The position numbers were made by a program, and so were the translations under genes. A DNA stretch of 64,000 bases, taken from the NCBI GenBank assembly GCA_963713965.1, contig OY970217.1:868001-932000 (forward strand). Direction: 5' to 3'. Numbering within the stretch: position 1 is the stretch's first letter; the number at the start of each line of letters is the position of its first letter. Below are positions 27,224 through 36,311 of the stretch, piece by piece. The notes beneath the pieces are model-generated. The model searched no databases. It saw only the letters and a list, made by a program, of their open reading frames with translations, and was not told the DNA's origin. This stretch comes from CALAGB01 sp963713965 (GTDB lineage: Bacteria; Chloroflexota; Chloroflexia; Thermomicrobiales; Thermomicrobiaceae).

Positions 27224-27715
27224 ATGGCAGACAGTCAAAAGGATCAATTGCTCACCTGGCTCAACGACGCCCATGCCATGGAAACGTCGATCGGCCAGGT
27301 ACTGGAGAACCACGCCAGCGACGCCAAGGATCACCCCAAGCTCCAGGCGCGTATTCAACAGCACCTGGCCGAGACGAAGATTCATGCCGATCTAGTCGAA
27401 GGTCTCATCAAGGATCTGGGCGGCAGCGTCTCCTCGGCCAAATCGGGCATGTCGAGTGTGATGGGCCGTGTGCAAGGAGCAAGTACCGCGTTCGCCGACG
27501 ACGAACTGGTCAAGAATGCGTTGAGTGATTTCTCGACCGAATATTTCGAGATCGCCTCATACACTGCGATTATCGCGGCCGCCAGGAAGCTCAATGCTTC
27601 CAACGTGGTGTCGACGTGCCAGACGATCGTCCGTGACGAACAGGCAATGGCAAAGTTCCTGGACGACAACCTGCCGACGGTCGTCGACGAGACGCTATCG
27701 CGAAAGGCTGCCTAG
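27224..27715 (+). CDS. Ferritin-like DUF892 (YciE/YciF-type) protein
   Basis: 163-residue four-helix-bundle protein of the DUF892 family. Metal-ligand candidates are seen as Glu/His pairs such as HAMETSIGQVLENHA in helix 1, HLAETKIHADLVEGL in helix 2, the FEIASYTAII segment and the final helix with RDEQAMAKFLDDN. Family members are di-iron or manganese proteins induced by stress in enterobacteria; the biochemical role is uncertain. GGAGG lies 7 bases before ATG 27224. It is a single-gene unit with a hairpin before and a terminator after it. Confidence 0.85.
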   Translation: MADSQKDQLLTWLNDAHAMETSIGQVLENHASDAKDHPKLQARIQQHLAETKIHADLVEGLIKDLGGSVSSAKSGMSSVMGRVQGASTAFADDELVKNALSDFSTEYFEIASYTAIIAAARKLNASNVVSTCQTIVRDEQAMAKFLDDNLPTVVDETLSRKAA

Positions 27716-27740
27716 CCCGGAGAGTCGTCAGCTACTGAAG

Positions 27741-27770
27741 GAGCCCGGGCCACAGTCGACCCGGGCTCTC
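27741..27770 (+). terminator. Terminator between converging genes
   Basis: Perfect 9-base stem GAGCCCGGG (27741-27749) / CCCGGGCTC (27760-27768) with a 10-base loop, followed by a CT-rich run. It separates the DUF892 gene from the converging MFS gene. Confidence 0.7.
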
Positions 27771-27788
27771 TCCGTTCACTAGGACGGT

Positions 27789-29063
27789 CTAGAGATTGGG
27801 CTCGTCGTTTGCCGGAGAGTTGAGCCTCCGAAATCGAGGAAGCATCAGGAGCGCCAATGGGACCGGCAGGAATACTAGCGCTCCCGCACCGAGCGTGGCG
27901 CCGATTCCGAATAGCGCGAATCCGAACCCGCAGGCGATGCGGCTGATCGGCGCGCTGCCCCATGAAAGTGCGCCGGTGATGCCCAAACCTCGTGCTCGCA
28001 TTTCCTGCGGGAACCGCTCGAAGTAGATCGTGTACTCCAGCAAATTCGTTAGGCTGAGACCGAGACCCACCACGGCAAGAATCGCCAATGCGACTCCTAC
28101 GGAAGGTTGCACCGCCAGTGCCGCCAGCGCCAGCGGCACCATCAGGAATCCCAGACCGAACACTGCACGACGGGACAATCGATGACCGATGATCCCGAAG
28201 AGGACGTTGCCGCCGAGCCCGCCCAGGGCCATTGCCGAACTGAGCAATCCCAAGACGTAGGCGCTATGGTAGACATCGCGTGCCAGAACCGGAACGACGA
28301 CCGACTCCAACGGGCCGATAGCCAGGTTCATCAGTATCAGCACCAGAACCAGCGGACCGAGCACGTAATCGCGAATGACGAATCGCGCGGCCTCGGACAA
28401 CTGTCGGAGGTATCCGGACGCAACAGAAGCATTGGGCGCCGGTTTCGAAGGGACCGGGACCAGCGTCCGAATGAGGATCGCCGAGAGCCCGAACGTCCCG
28501 GCGTCGAACCAGAGGACGTTGCTGGCTCCAATCACGACGATGAGCACGCCCGCCACCGCAGGACCAACCAGACTCGCCCCGGTCAGAATAGCATCGAAGG
28601 TCGCGTTCGCCCGTTCGAAGCGCACCCCGGCTCGCTGTGCGACGTCAGGTAGCGAGCTATAGCGGGCAACAGCTGATGGAATTTCAAAGAGCGCCGCCAG
28701 AAAGACCAACATCGCGAGTAACCAGAATGGCAAGCCCACCGTGAAATAGATCGTTGGAATCGTCACAATGACGATTCCAGCAATCAAATCCCCACCCACG
28801 CTGGAGCGCCGGAACCCAATGCGGTCGACGAGTGTGCCGCCGAACAGGAGCGCGATGACCACGCCAAGGCCGGAAGCGAAGACGGTAACACCGGTGCGCG
28901 CCGCGCTACCCGTGGTGACCAGCACGAACCAGGGCACGACTGTCACCGTCATTGCGGAACCGAGGCGGGAAAGTCCGTCCGCAGCTATCAACGCGGCCAA
29001 CGGAACGAGATCTACCCTTTGACCGCCTTCCAGCAGCGAAGTGGAATCATCGGCCAAGTTCAT
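27789..29063 (-). CDS. MFS transporter (MFS_3-like)
   Basis: 424-residue membrane protein with about 12 hydrophobic segments in two halves separated by a cytoplasmic loop near residues 205-225 (PVPSKPAPN...). The loop 2-3 signature is FGGTLVDRIGFRRSSVGGD, a variant of the MFS GxLaDrxGrr motif. It resembles efflux proteins of the MFS_3 / enterobactin-exporter group, but the substrate cannot be inferred. It lies 16 bases after the AAC(3)-like gene, so the two are likely co-transcribed, which would fit a drug- or metabolite-handling pair. Confidence 0.85.
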   Translation of the reverse strand: MNLADDSTSLLEGGQRVDLVPLAALIAADGLSRLGSAMTVTVVPWFVLVTTGSAARTGVTVFASGLGVVIALLFGGTLVDRIGFRRSSVGGDLIAGIVIVTIPTIYFTVGLPFWLLAMLVFLAALFEIPSAVARYSSLPDVAQRAGVRFERANATFDAILTGASLVGPAVAGVLIVVIGASNVLWFDAGTFGLSAILIRTLVPVPSKPAPNASVASGYLRQLSEAARFVIRDYVLGPLVLVLILMNLAIGPLESVVVPVLARDVYHSAYVLGLLSSAMALGGLGGNVLFGIIGHRLSRRAVFGLGFLMVPLALAALAVQPSVGVALAILAVVGLGLSLTNLLEYTIYFERFPQEMRARGLGITGALSWGSAPISRIACGFGFALFGIGATLGAGALVFLPVPLALLMLPRFRRLNSPANDEPNL

Positions 29064-29079
29064 GGCTGCGCGTCACGTT

Positions 29080-29916
29080 TCACGGCGCCACCTCAATGAT
29101 CGGCCCGCCCTGAATGATGTCGCGACAGCGGAGACAATTTAAGTCCGGACAGTGCGTGATCGTCGAATCCCGCCGAATGGCCTCAGACGCGATCTCCAGC
29201 ACGAGCCTGGCCGGATAGGCTCGCCACAGGCTCGAGCCAACCTCGACGCATCGCATCGCTGGGACGAGTGCCGGCTGCAAACGCTCGAATCCTTCGGAAC
29301 AGCTGCCGATCTCGCATTCAATGACCGTGTTTTCCGGCCCGTTGGCCCAGCGCCGAAAAAGCGTTCGTCCTGCCATCGCTTCCGCCAGGTGAATCAGCGT
29401 CATACTGGTGAGATCGATCCCCATCAACAGCACCCAGCCGTCTCGTTCAGCCACGGCCCGCAACGGCGCATACACATCAAGCGGCGCCTGCCCACCGACG
29501 AGTTCGCCAGCAAGCGGACCGATTGCGGCGAAGGAGTTCAAGGGATGGTTGCCGCGTTCGCGTCTTGGATCGGCGACGACCGACGCTGGAATGGCGCCAA
29601 GGTCGCGGTCTATCGCGCCGGAATCGATCGAGTAGACAGCGTCGCACCGTCGAGACGAGGCGACATCGGTAACATAAACGCATCCGTTGCGCGGGTACCG
29701 GAGATCGGTCGGGGGAGTGGTCTCAAACTCCGAAGTGAAGCTCGGAACCAGGAGCGTGCAACCCTCCGCCAGGAGACCGTCGATGACCGCGCCAGCGCCG
29801 CCCTCAACCCAGCCGAAAGACCGCAAGGACGAATGCACGCAGAGGGCGCGGCCCGCCAGCCCCAACTCGGTGATCGCGTTGCGGACGGCTTGCAGCGTCA
29901 CGTTGATTCCGGTCAT
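29080..29916 (-). CDS. AAC(3)-family N-acetyltransferase
   Basis: 278 residues of the antibiotic N-acetyltransferase family (AAC(3)/YokD). LCVHSSLRSFGWVEGGAGAVIDGLL is the family N-terminus with the conserved His-Ser-Ser, followed by LVPSFTS, and GVLL-like WVLLMGIDLTSMTLIHLAE carries the conserved glycine/His region. Family members acetylate the 3-amino group of aminoglycosides, but many chromosomal copies have no known antibiotic substrate. A Cys cluster (CPDLNCLRC) near the C-terminus is an unusual addition that could bind metal. Real resistance is not established by sequence. Confidence 0.8.
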   Translation of the reverse strand: MTGINVTLQAVRNAITELGLAGRALCVHSSLRSFGWVEGGAGAVIDGLLAEGCTLLVPSFTSEFETTPPTDLRYPRNGCVYVTDVASSRRCDAVYSIDSGAIDRDLGAIPASVVADPRRERGNHPLNSFAAIGPLAGELVGGQAPLDVYAPLRAVAERDGWVLLMGIDLTSMTLIHLAEAMAGRTLFRRWANGPENTVIECEIGSCSEGFERLQPALVPAMRCVEVGSSLWRAYPARLVLEIASEAIRRDSTITHCPDLNCLRCRDIIQGGPIIEVAP

Positions 29917-30002
29917 CCAGATTCCTCTCGCGATACCCGGATGCTATGCAAACGGAGGCGACGACGTTCGGCCACTCCCAGTCAATCGCTTACCGAGCCG
30001 AG

Positions 30003-30008
30003 TATAAT
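30003..30008 (+). promoter_or_regulatory. Minus-10 element of the thpR promoter
   Basis: A consensus TATAAT with no good -35 hexamer, 23 bases before the thpR start; the leader would be only about 15 bases, with GGGGAG as the ribosome site. Confidence 0.45.
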
Positions 30009-30030
30009 TTGACTAACGTGGGGAGTGCGC

Positions 30031-30630
30031 ATGAGCATGATTGACTCCGCCAAGCACGATGTCTGGCGGCTATTTGTCGCGGCCGATCTTCCTGTCGAGG
30101 TCAAGGGCCGGCTGGAACAGATTCGGCGGGATTTGAAGTCCGCGGGCTGGAAAGCACGTTGGACGAATCCGGACGTCGCGCATCTGACGTTGAAGTTTAT
30201 CGGAGATTATCCCGTCGATTCAGTCGAGAAGCTCCGTTCAGCGCTCAGCGAATCCCTGCGGTCTGTGCGAGTTTTCGAAGTAAGTACTGGATCACCGGGT
30301 GCGTTCCCAAATGTTCGCCGGCCGCGAGTGATCTGGCTCGGCGTAGAGGACCGTTTCGGCTCGCTCGCACGAACGTCGGCCAGCATCGAAACAGCCACGC
30401 GCGAGCTCGGTATCGAACCGGAGGAGCGAGCGTTCCGGCCACACCTGACGATCGCTCGGGTGCGCCCGGAGGACGGCGAGACCATCACCGAAATCGATGC
30501 GAGGTTCGGTGAGTTTGCTCGCGAGGAACGCATTCCATTTGAGGTTGATCACTTGACGCTCTACCGCAGCGAATTGGGCGGAGCCGGCACTTCTTACTCG
30601 GTGGTAGAGCGGTTCGATTTACGGAACTGA
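30031..30630 (+). CDS. thpR: RNA 2',3'-cyclic phosphodiesterase
   Basis: 199-residue two-histidine phosphoesterase of the LigT/ThpR family, which opens 2',3'-cyclic phosphates in RNA. The two signature HxT/S motifs are present as HLTLKFIG and HLTIARV, and RLFVAADLP opens the fold. I prefer ATG 30031 with GGGGAG at 30020-30025; a GTG at 30025 and an ATG at 30037 are alternatives. It is followed directly by the LOG-like gene with no gap. Confidence 0.93.
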   Translation: MSMIDSAKHDVWRLFVAADLPVEVKGRLEQIRRDLKSAGWKARWTNPDVAHLTLKFIGDYPVDSVEKLRSALSESLRSVRVFEVSTGSPGAFPNVRRPRVIWLGVEDRFGSLARTSASIETATRELGIEPEERAFRPHLTIARVRPEDGETITEIDARFGEFAREERIPFEVDHLTLYRSELGGAGTSYSVVERFDLRN

Positions 30631-30633
30631 GTG

Positions 30634-31149
30634 ATGATGATTGCCGTTTGCGGACCCAACGAACCAAGCCAGGACGAGCTCGACATGGCTGAAGAGGTCG
30701 GCGCCAAGCTCGCGCAAGCAGGCTGTGCCGTGGTCTGCGGCGGGCGCGGTGGCGTGATGGAGGCGGTCTGTCGCGGCGCGCGCGAGGCGGGTGGCAGCAC
30801 CATTGGCATCCTACCCGGCTATGATGCGGACGAAGCTAACGAATGGGTCGAGCACCGCATTCTGACCGGACTCGGACACGCACGCAATGCCATCGTGGTG
30901 GCGTCCGGCGATGCCGTGATCGCCGTGGGCGGCGGGTTTGGCACGCTGTCCGAAATCGGCCTGGCGCTGAAAATGGGCAAACGCGTCGTCAATCTGAGTA
31001 GCTGGGAGCTTGATCCAGCACGAGTCGTTCGATTCGCGGGTAACGCCGCATACCTTCCGGCCGCCACACCCGAGCAAGCAGTCGCCATGGCCCTTTCAGC
31101 CGCCCGAACCGATCTCAGCTCCGGAAGCAGCGCGACCGGTCACGGTTAG
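30634..31149 (+). CDS. LOG-family-like protein (TIGR00725 type)
   Basis: 171-residue Rossmann-like protein of the LOG/lysine-decarboxylase-like superfamily (TIGR00725 group). GGRGGVMEAVCRGA and VGGGFGTLSEIGLAL correspond to the nucleotide-binding loop and the PGGxGTxxE motif, with Pro replaced by Gly. True LOG enzymes release cytokinin-type bases from AMP conjugates; members of this subgroup are functionally undefined. Three start codons lie in a row (30631, 30634, 30637); the middle ATG is used here. The gene begins immediately after the thpR stop, so they form one unit. Confidence 0.8.
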   Translation: MMIAVCGPNEPSQDELDMAEEVGAKLAQAGCAVVCGGRGGVMEAVCRGAREAGGSTIGILPGYDADEANEWVEHRILTGLGHARNAIVVASGDAVIAVGGGFGTLSEIGLALKMGKRVVNLSSWELDPARVVRFAGNAAYLPAATPEQAVAMALSAARTDLSSGSSATGHG

Positions 31150-31209
31150 CGACCTCACCACATTTCCATTTCCGTTGTGCATTACCTGACATTACAGAGG
31201 AGCTAATCC

Positions 31210-32289
31210 GTGTTGACCATGCAACATAAACTCAGCGAAATCGACCAACACTTCGTCGAACTGGAACAGATGATGGCTGATCCGTCGGTCGCCACTGATC
31301 CCGAGCGCTTGATGGAGCTTGGGCGCGAGCGTGCCGAAATGGAGAGCCTCGTGACGGCGTATCGCGAGCTGCGAGCTGTCAACCAGGAGATTGACGAGGC
31401 AGAGCAGATGAAGGCGGATGGTGACCCGGAGCTGGCCAGCCTGGCTGCCGAGGAAATCGCCGAATTGAGCTCCCGACGCGACGAGCTGATGAGCGAAATC
31501 CGTTTGCTACTCGTGCCGAAAGACCCCGACGATGAGAAGAGCGTCATCGTGGAGATCCGCGCTGGAACTGGCGGCGAAGAAGCAGCCCTCTTCGCGGCCG
31601 ATCTTTTCCGCATGTACACGCATTACGCGGAGCGGAACGGTTGGAAGGTCGACGTCGTCTCCTCGAGCGAGAGCGGCGTAGGCGGTTTCCGCGAGATCAT
31701 CTTCGAGGTTAACGGCAGGGGCGCGTTCAGCCACCTCAAATACGAGAGCGGTGTCCATCGCGTGCAGCGGGTACCGGTGACAGAATCGAGTGGGCGCATT
31801 CACACGTCGACCGCCACCGTCGCGGTTCTGCCCGAAGTCGAGGATGTCGAAGTCGACATCGACGAGCAAGATCTGCGCGTCGACGTCTTTCGATCAACCG
31901 GGCATGGCGGGCAAAGCGTGAACACGACCGACTCGGCCGTGCGCATTACGCACCTCCCAACCGGCATCGTCGTCAGCTGTCAGGACGAGAAGTCGCAGCT
32001 GAAGAACCGGGCCAAGGCCATGGCTGTTCTGCGCGCGCGCCTTTACGACATCGAACAGCAGCGCCTGCACGCGGAGCGTAGCGGGATGCGTCGAGCTCAG
32101 GTCGGGACCGGCGAGCGCTCAGAGAAGATTCGCACGTACAACGTGCCGCAGGACCGTGTGACTGACCACCGGCTCAAGCTGAGCCTGAGCAATCTGCCAG
32201 GCATCCTCAACGGCGACATTGACGGCTTCATATCGGAGCTGCGCGCCGCGGAACAAGCCGAGAAGCTGCAGGAGGCCGGGATCAGCTGA
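31210..32289 (+). CDS. prfA: Peptide chain release factor 1
   Basis: Releases completed proteins at UAA and UAG. 359 residues. The GGQ catalytic motif is at 233-235 (TGHGGQSVN), and the tripeptide anticodon is PVT in RVPVTESSG, which marks RF1 rather than RF2. The start is GTG 31210 with AGGAG 8 bases upstream; an ATG lies three codons later. It is followed 14 bases on by prmC, its methyltransferase. Confidence 0.98.
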   Translation: MLTMQHKLSEIDQHFVELEQMMADPSVATDPERLMELGRERAEMESLVTAYRELRAVNQEIDEAEQMKADGDPELASLAAEEIAELSSRRDELMSEIRLLLVPKDPDDEKSVIVEIRAGTGGEEAALFAADLFRMYTHYAERNGWKVDVVSSSESGVGGFREIIFEVNGRGAFSHLKYESGVHRVQRVPVTESSGRIHTSTATVAVLPEVEDVEVDIDEQDLRVDVFRSTGHGGQSVNTTDSAVRITHLPTGIVVSCQDEKSQLKNRAKAMAVLRARLYDIEQQRLHAERSGMRRAQVGTGERSEKIRTYNVPQDRVTDHRLKLSLSNLPGILNGDIDGFISELRAAEQAEKLQEAGIS

Positions 32290-32303
32290 GCGGGGATCTA
32301 CAA

Positions 32304-33158
32304 GTGTCCGCCACCTATCGATCGCTCATCGCACTGGCAGTCGTCCGGTTGAGCCGTGCACGAGTTGAGGGAGCCAGGCTCGACGCCGAAGTGCTCATGA
32401 TGCACCTGCGTGGAGTCGATCGCACTCACCTCTATCTTGATCTCAATGATGAAGCGCCGAACGAACTCCCGGCAGCCTACGAGGAACTGATTGAACGGCG
32501 CGCAACTGGCGAGCCGGTAGCGTACATCACCGGACGCCGCGAATTCATGGGCATCGAACTGACCGTGGATGCGCGCGTCTTGATCCCGCGACCCGAGACG
32601 GAAGGGATGGTAGAGCGGGCCGTTGCCTGGCTGGACCGACATCCAGAAGCGAGGCGGGTTGTCGACGTGGGAACCGGCAGCGGAGCCATCGCCGTCGCCA
32701 TCGTCCGTTTCGTCGGCGACGGCCGATCGCTCTCAATCGTGGCAAGCGACGTGTCAGGGGATGCTCTTGACGTTGCGCGAGTCAATCTCAATCAATGCAA
32801 TGCCGCACGGATCGAACTCGTTCGAGGAGATCTGCTGAACTGGTGTCGCGGTCCAATAGATTTGGTGGTCGCCAACCTCCCCTACTTGCGTGAAGAGCAA
32901 CGGCACGAGGGAATCGCGCGGGAACCCGACCTGGCCCTCTACGCAGACCAACAGGGATTCGCACTAAATGCTCGCTTGCTTGCGGAATCGTCTCGTCTGT
33001 TGATACGACCGGGGGCTGTTATGTGCGAGATCGATCCGGATCAGCGCGAGGTAGGGTTATTGGCAGCCAGCGAGGCATTTCCCGGGGCAAATATTTGGAT
33101 CGAGACCGATCTTGCCGGGCTGGATCGCTATTTGATCGTAGACGTTCCCGCCGTATGA
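32304..33158 (+). CDS. prmC: Release factor glutamine methyltransferase
   Basis: Methylates the Gln of the GGQ motif in release factors. 284 residues, with an N-terminal helical bundle and a SAM domain (VVDVGTGSGAIAVAI). PVAYITGRREFMG and VLIPRPETEGMV are typical PrmC segments. The catalytic NPPY motif appears as NLPY (VVANLPYL), a variant that keeps Asn and Tyr. GTG 32304 is the start. Pairing with prfA is the standard arrangement. Confidence 0.96.
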   Translation: MSATYRSLIALAVVRLSRARVEGARLDAEVLMMHLRGVDRTHLYLDLNDEAPNELPAAYEELIERRATGEPVAYITGRREFMGIELTVDARVLIPRPETEGMVERAVAWLDRHPEARRVVDVGTGSGAIAVAIVRFVGDGRSLSIVASDVSGDALDVARVNLNQCNAARIELVRGDLLNWCRGPIDLVVANLPYLREEQRHEGIAREPDLALYADQQGFALNARLLAESSRLLIRPGAVMCEIDPDQREVGLLAASEAFPGANIWIETDLAGLDRYLIVDVPAV

Positions 33159-33192
33159 ACTCGTGCGAGCGTCAACGGAATCACGGGCAAGC

Positions 33193-33219
33193 AAAACGCC
33201 GTCCGAGAACGGACGGCGT
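33193..33219. terminator. Bidirectional terminator between prmC and rpmB
   Basis: Perfect 10-base stem ACGCCGTCCG / CGGACGGCGT (33196-33205, 33210-33219) with loop AGAA. The AAAA at 33193-33196 gives a T run on the minus strand, so it mainly ends rpmB; on the plus strand it ends prmC more weakly. Confidence 0.8.
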
Positions 33220-33243
33220 TGAGAGTCGTATTGTCGACCGGCT

Positions 33244-33438
33244 CTAGGCCAGTCGGGCTTCCTTGTGCATGGTGCGCATGCAGCGCGTGCAGATGTTCAC
33301 CTTACGCGCTTTGCCATTCTCATAGATGGTAGAGCGCTGAATATTGAGCCGGAACATTCGGTTGGTCCGGCGCTTTGAGTGGCTTACGTTGTGTCCGAAG
33401 CTTGGCCCTCGTCCACAAAGGTCACATGTACCGGCCAC
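33244..33438 (-). CDS. rpmB: 50S ribosomal protein L28
   Basis: 64-residue large-subunit protein. From GTG 33438 it reads AGTCDLCGRGPSFGHNVSHS, exactly the family N-terminus, with AGGGGGA 6 bases upstream; the open frame continues upstream but without similarity. Two Cys pairs (CDLC and CTRC) show it is the zinc-binding form of L28. It is divergent from fakA, with 253 bases between, a neighbourhood conserved in many Gram-positive genomes (rpmB-yloV-recG). Confidence 0.96.
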   Translation of the reverse strand: MAGTCDLCGRGPSFGHNVSHSKRRTNRMFRLNIQRSTIYENGKARKVNICTRCMRTMHKEARLA

Positions 33439-33691
33439 CGCGTCCCCCTTTACCAGAGAGTCATCAACAACTAAGATTGTCCACAAATTGCGCAGGTCAG
33501 CCAGCAAAACCGTCGGCTACCCACGAACTTGTAGGATATCACGACAGGGGTGATGACTCAAGCGCGCCTATTCCGGCCGCGCGCCGGTCCAATTATCAGC
33601 CAATGGTATTTCGACTCGGGAGGCCGCGGTCCGACGTGCGATTCCGTGCCGTAACGTGCAACGCAAACAAACGCGGGGGATATCTGTCCTG

Positions 33692-35413
33692 ATGCGGGAC
33701 GAAACTGACATCAAAGTCACGAAGAACCACGGCGAACCATCGGTTGCCGAGCCAGCTCGAGGACAATCTCGCTGGACGAGCCAGGACGTGCTCGATGCCC
33801 TCGCGTTCACCGCTTCCAATTTCGAGCCGTTCGTTTCCGAGATCAATGCGCTCAACGTCTTCCCAGTGCCGGATGGAGACACCGGAACCAACATGTTCCT
33901 GACGCTGAAGGCCAGCGCTGACGCCACCCGGCGCGGCGAATCGCGCGCGCACAGCACCGTCCGTGACGTCTTTCGTGCCGCGGCTCATGGAGCTCTGATG
34001 GGAGCACGTGGCAATTCCGGCGTGATCCTCTATCAGATTTTCGAGGGATTCGCTCTATCAGCACCGGACTCAGAGTCGATCGATGGTTCGGATATGGCTC
34101 ACGGGCTTGATCGAGCTGCGGAGCTGGCGTATCAAGCAGTGATCAATCCAGTCGAAGGGACCATGCTGACGGTCATTCGGGTCGCGGCTGAGGCGGCGGC
34201 CGAACGCGTTCGGGCTAGAACAGACATCTGCGACGTGCTGGTGGCTGCCACCATAGGCGCCGAACGTGCGTTGGCGCAGACACCGGACATGCTCCCAATT
34301 CTGCGACAGGCGGGTGTCGTCGACGCCGGTGGCAAGGGCCTCGTCGTCATTCTGGATGGACTGCTGCGCTTCGCGCACGGTGACGATCCGGCAACAGCCT
34401 CGTCCCGGCCAAGCTCGGATGTTGCATCGTCGATGAATTTCCTCGATCAGGTAGAGCTCGTCCACGGCGTTGACGAATTCGGCTATTGCACCAACTTCCT
34501 CCTGACAGGCGACGATCTTGACGTGCAGCGCTTCCGCGAGATCATAGACAACCTTGGATCGTCGGCGGTCGTGGTAGGCACAGATCGGGCTCTCAAAGTC
34601 CACGTCCACAGCGAGCACCCGGGAGCGCTTCTCGAAGCCGCGTTGACCTTCGGGGAGCTCGAGGACGTGCGCATTGACAATATGGCGGCTCAGACGCGGC
34701 GTTTGATGGCTGACCGCTCCACGCGTGCTCAGCAGTCACCGATGGAGATGGCCTCGGTTCCCATCGCGGTTGTCGCGGTGGCAACTGGGAACGGCTTGAC
34801 CACGGCGCTTACCGGGATGGGAGCGAACCGGATCGTAGATGGTGGTGCCACAAACAATCCAAGTACCGAAGAGATTTTGCGCGCCGTTGAGGATGCACCC
34901 AGCGACACCGTCATCGTCCTGCCCAACGATCCGAACGTCATTTCGGCCGCCAGACAGGTCGGCCAGCTGACTGAGAAGACCGTGCACGTCGTACCGTCGA
35001 AGAGCGTGCCACAAGGAATCGCCGCGCTGTCAGCCTTCAATCTGGCACTCAACGTGGATGAAAACGCCGAGGCGATGACCGACGCCCTGGAGCTCGTAGA
35101 TACCGTCACGGTCACGCGAGCGTCCCGAGACGCACTCATCGACGGCGTCAGCGCACGACAGGGGGACTATATCGGACTGCTCGACGGCCGCATGGTCTCG
35201 GCGGGAGAGACACTGTCTGAGGTTGCCTTGGCAGCGCTGGAAGAATCGAATGCCAAAGACGCTGAATTGCTGACACTCTTTACCGGCGTGAATGCCGGTG
35301 AAACCGCAATCGAGGGCCTCATCGAAGCGATCAACGGCACATATCCGGATTTGACGATCGAAGTCGTCGCGGGTGATCAGCCCCACCACGACGTCATCAT
35401 GGCGGTGGAGTAG
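33692..35413 (+). CDS. fakA: Fatty acid kinase catalytic subunit (YloV/FakA)
   Basis: 573 residues. The N-terminal DhaL/DAK2 domain (about 1-200) holds the Mg-ATP motif VPDGDTGTNM and GARGNSGVILYQ; a middle and C-terminal FakA domain follow (EFGYCTNFLL, VVGTDRALKVHVHSEHPG, and the final degV-like part). In Gram-positive bacteria FakA phosphorylates fatty acids bound by FakB, producing acyl-phosphate for phospholipid synthesis. The degV-type FakB gene starts 3 bases after its stop. I start at ATG 33692 (GGGGGA about 10 bases upstream); GTG 33656 is an alternative. plsX and plsY are not in the window. Confidence 0.9.
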   Translation: MRDETDIKVTKNHGEPSVAEPARGQSRWTSQDVLDALAFTASNFEPFVSEINALNVFPVPDGDTGTNMFLTLKASADATRRGESRAHSTVRDVFRAAAHGALMGARGNSGVILYQIFEGFALSAPDSESIDGSDMAHGLDRAAELAYQAVINPVEGTMLTVIRVAAEAAAERVRARTDICDVLVAATIGAERALAQTPDMLPILRQAGVVDAGGKGLVVILDGLLRFAHGDDPATASSRPSSDVASSMNFLDQVELVHGVDEFGYCTNFLLTGDDLDVQRFREIIDNLGSSAVVVGTDRALKVHVHSEHPGALLEAALTFGELEDVRIDNMAAQTRRLMADRSTRAQQSPMEMASVPIAVVAVATGNGLTTALTGMGANRIVDGGATNNPSTEEILRAVEDAPSDTVIVLPNDPNVISAARQVGQLTEKTVHVVPSKSVPQGIAALSAFNLALNVDENAEAMTDALELVDTVTVTRASRDALIDGVSARQGDYIGLLDGRMVSAGETLSEVALAALEESNAKDAELLTLFTGVNAGETAIEGLIEAINGTYPDLTIEVVAGDQPHHDVIMAVE

Positions 35414-35415
35414 CC

Positions 35416-36279
35416 GTGGAGATGACTGCGCGCAAGGTCATGATCGTGACCGACAGCACCTCGGACATCCCTCCCGATGCACTCGGCGAGTTACCAATCA
35501 AGGTTGTCCCACTCAAGATCGAAATCGGCGACCGGGTTTTTCGAGACATGGTCGATCTTTCGCGCGAGGAGTTTCTGGAGCACCTCAAAACCGGAGAAAT
35601 GCCGCGAACGTCACAGCCGTCGGTCGGCGAGTTCCAGACTGTGTTCAACGAATTGATCGGTCAGGGATATGACGTCGTTGCCATTCACATTTCGCCGAAG
35701 CTCTCGGGAACCTTCAACTCGGCGACCACGGCCGCCCGCAATCTCGGGAACGAGCACCTGACCATCATCGATTCCGGATCGGTGTCAATCGGGCTCGGGG
35801 TGCTGGTGCTGTACGCCGCGGAGCTTGCCGCGGCGGGCCACAATGCCGATGAAATCCGTGAGCGAGTCGAGAGTCGCAAGAGCGGCGTCTGGGTCGTGGC
35901 CGTCATCGAGACGCTCGAGTATTTGCGCCGGGGCGGTCGCATCGGGGCGGCATCAGCATTCCTCGGTTCGGCGTTGCAGATCAAACCGGTCATACAGGTC
36001 AAGGACGGCGAGATTCTTCCGCTCGAGCGGGTCCGGACATTCAAGCGCGGACTGGAGCGTATGCTTGCCCTGACCAATGAGCACGCGCCGTTCGACCGGT
36101 TGGCGGTCCTTCACCTCGGCGCGCCAGAGGGGGCGGCTCGATTGATCGATCAACTGCGTGAACGCCAGCCCAACACCGAGATCCTCCTCGGACAGATGGG
36201 AACGGTCGTTGGCACATACGGTGGTCCCGGCATCATGGGCGTCGCCGGGCTTATCTCCGAGCGAGACTCGTCGTCTTGA
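35416..36279 (+). CDS. fakB: DegV-family fatty acid binding protein (FakB)
   Basis: 287 residues of the DegV family, which binds a single fatty acid and presents it to FakA. VTDSTSDIP at the N-terminus and TSQPSVGEFQ match the lipid-head binding region, and LEYLRRGGRIG carries the conserved Arg pair. GTG 35416 and ATG 35422 are both possible. Direct coupling to fakA makes the fatty acid kinase assignment strong. recG follows 32 bases later. Confidence 0.9.
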   Translation: MEMTARKVMIVTDSTSDIPPDALGELPIKVVPLKIEIGDRVFRDMVDLSREEFLEHLKTGEMPRTSQPSVGEFQTVFNELIGQGYDVVAIHISPKLSGTFNSATTAARNLGNEHLTIIDSGSVSIGLGVLVLYAAELAAAGHNADEIRERVESRKSGVWVVAVIETLEYLRRGGRIGAASAFLGSALQIKPVIQVKDGEILPLERVRTFKRGLERMLALTNEHAPFDRLAVLHLGAPEGAARLIDQLRERQPNTEILLGQMGTVVGTYGGPGIMGVAGLISERDSSS

Positions 36280-36311
36280 CACGCCTTTCCCTCACAGGTT
36301 GACTTGATCCC

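Noticed and set aside
29080..29916. Call as an aminoglycoside resistance gene
   Set aside because: Family membership is clear, but chromosomal AAC(3)-like proteins often act on other substrates; no sequence feature proves resistance.
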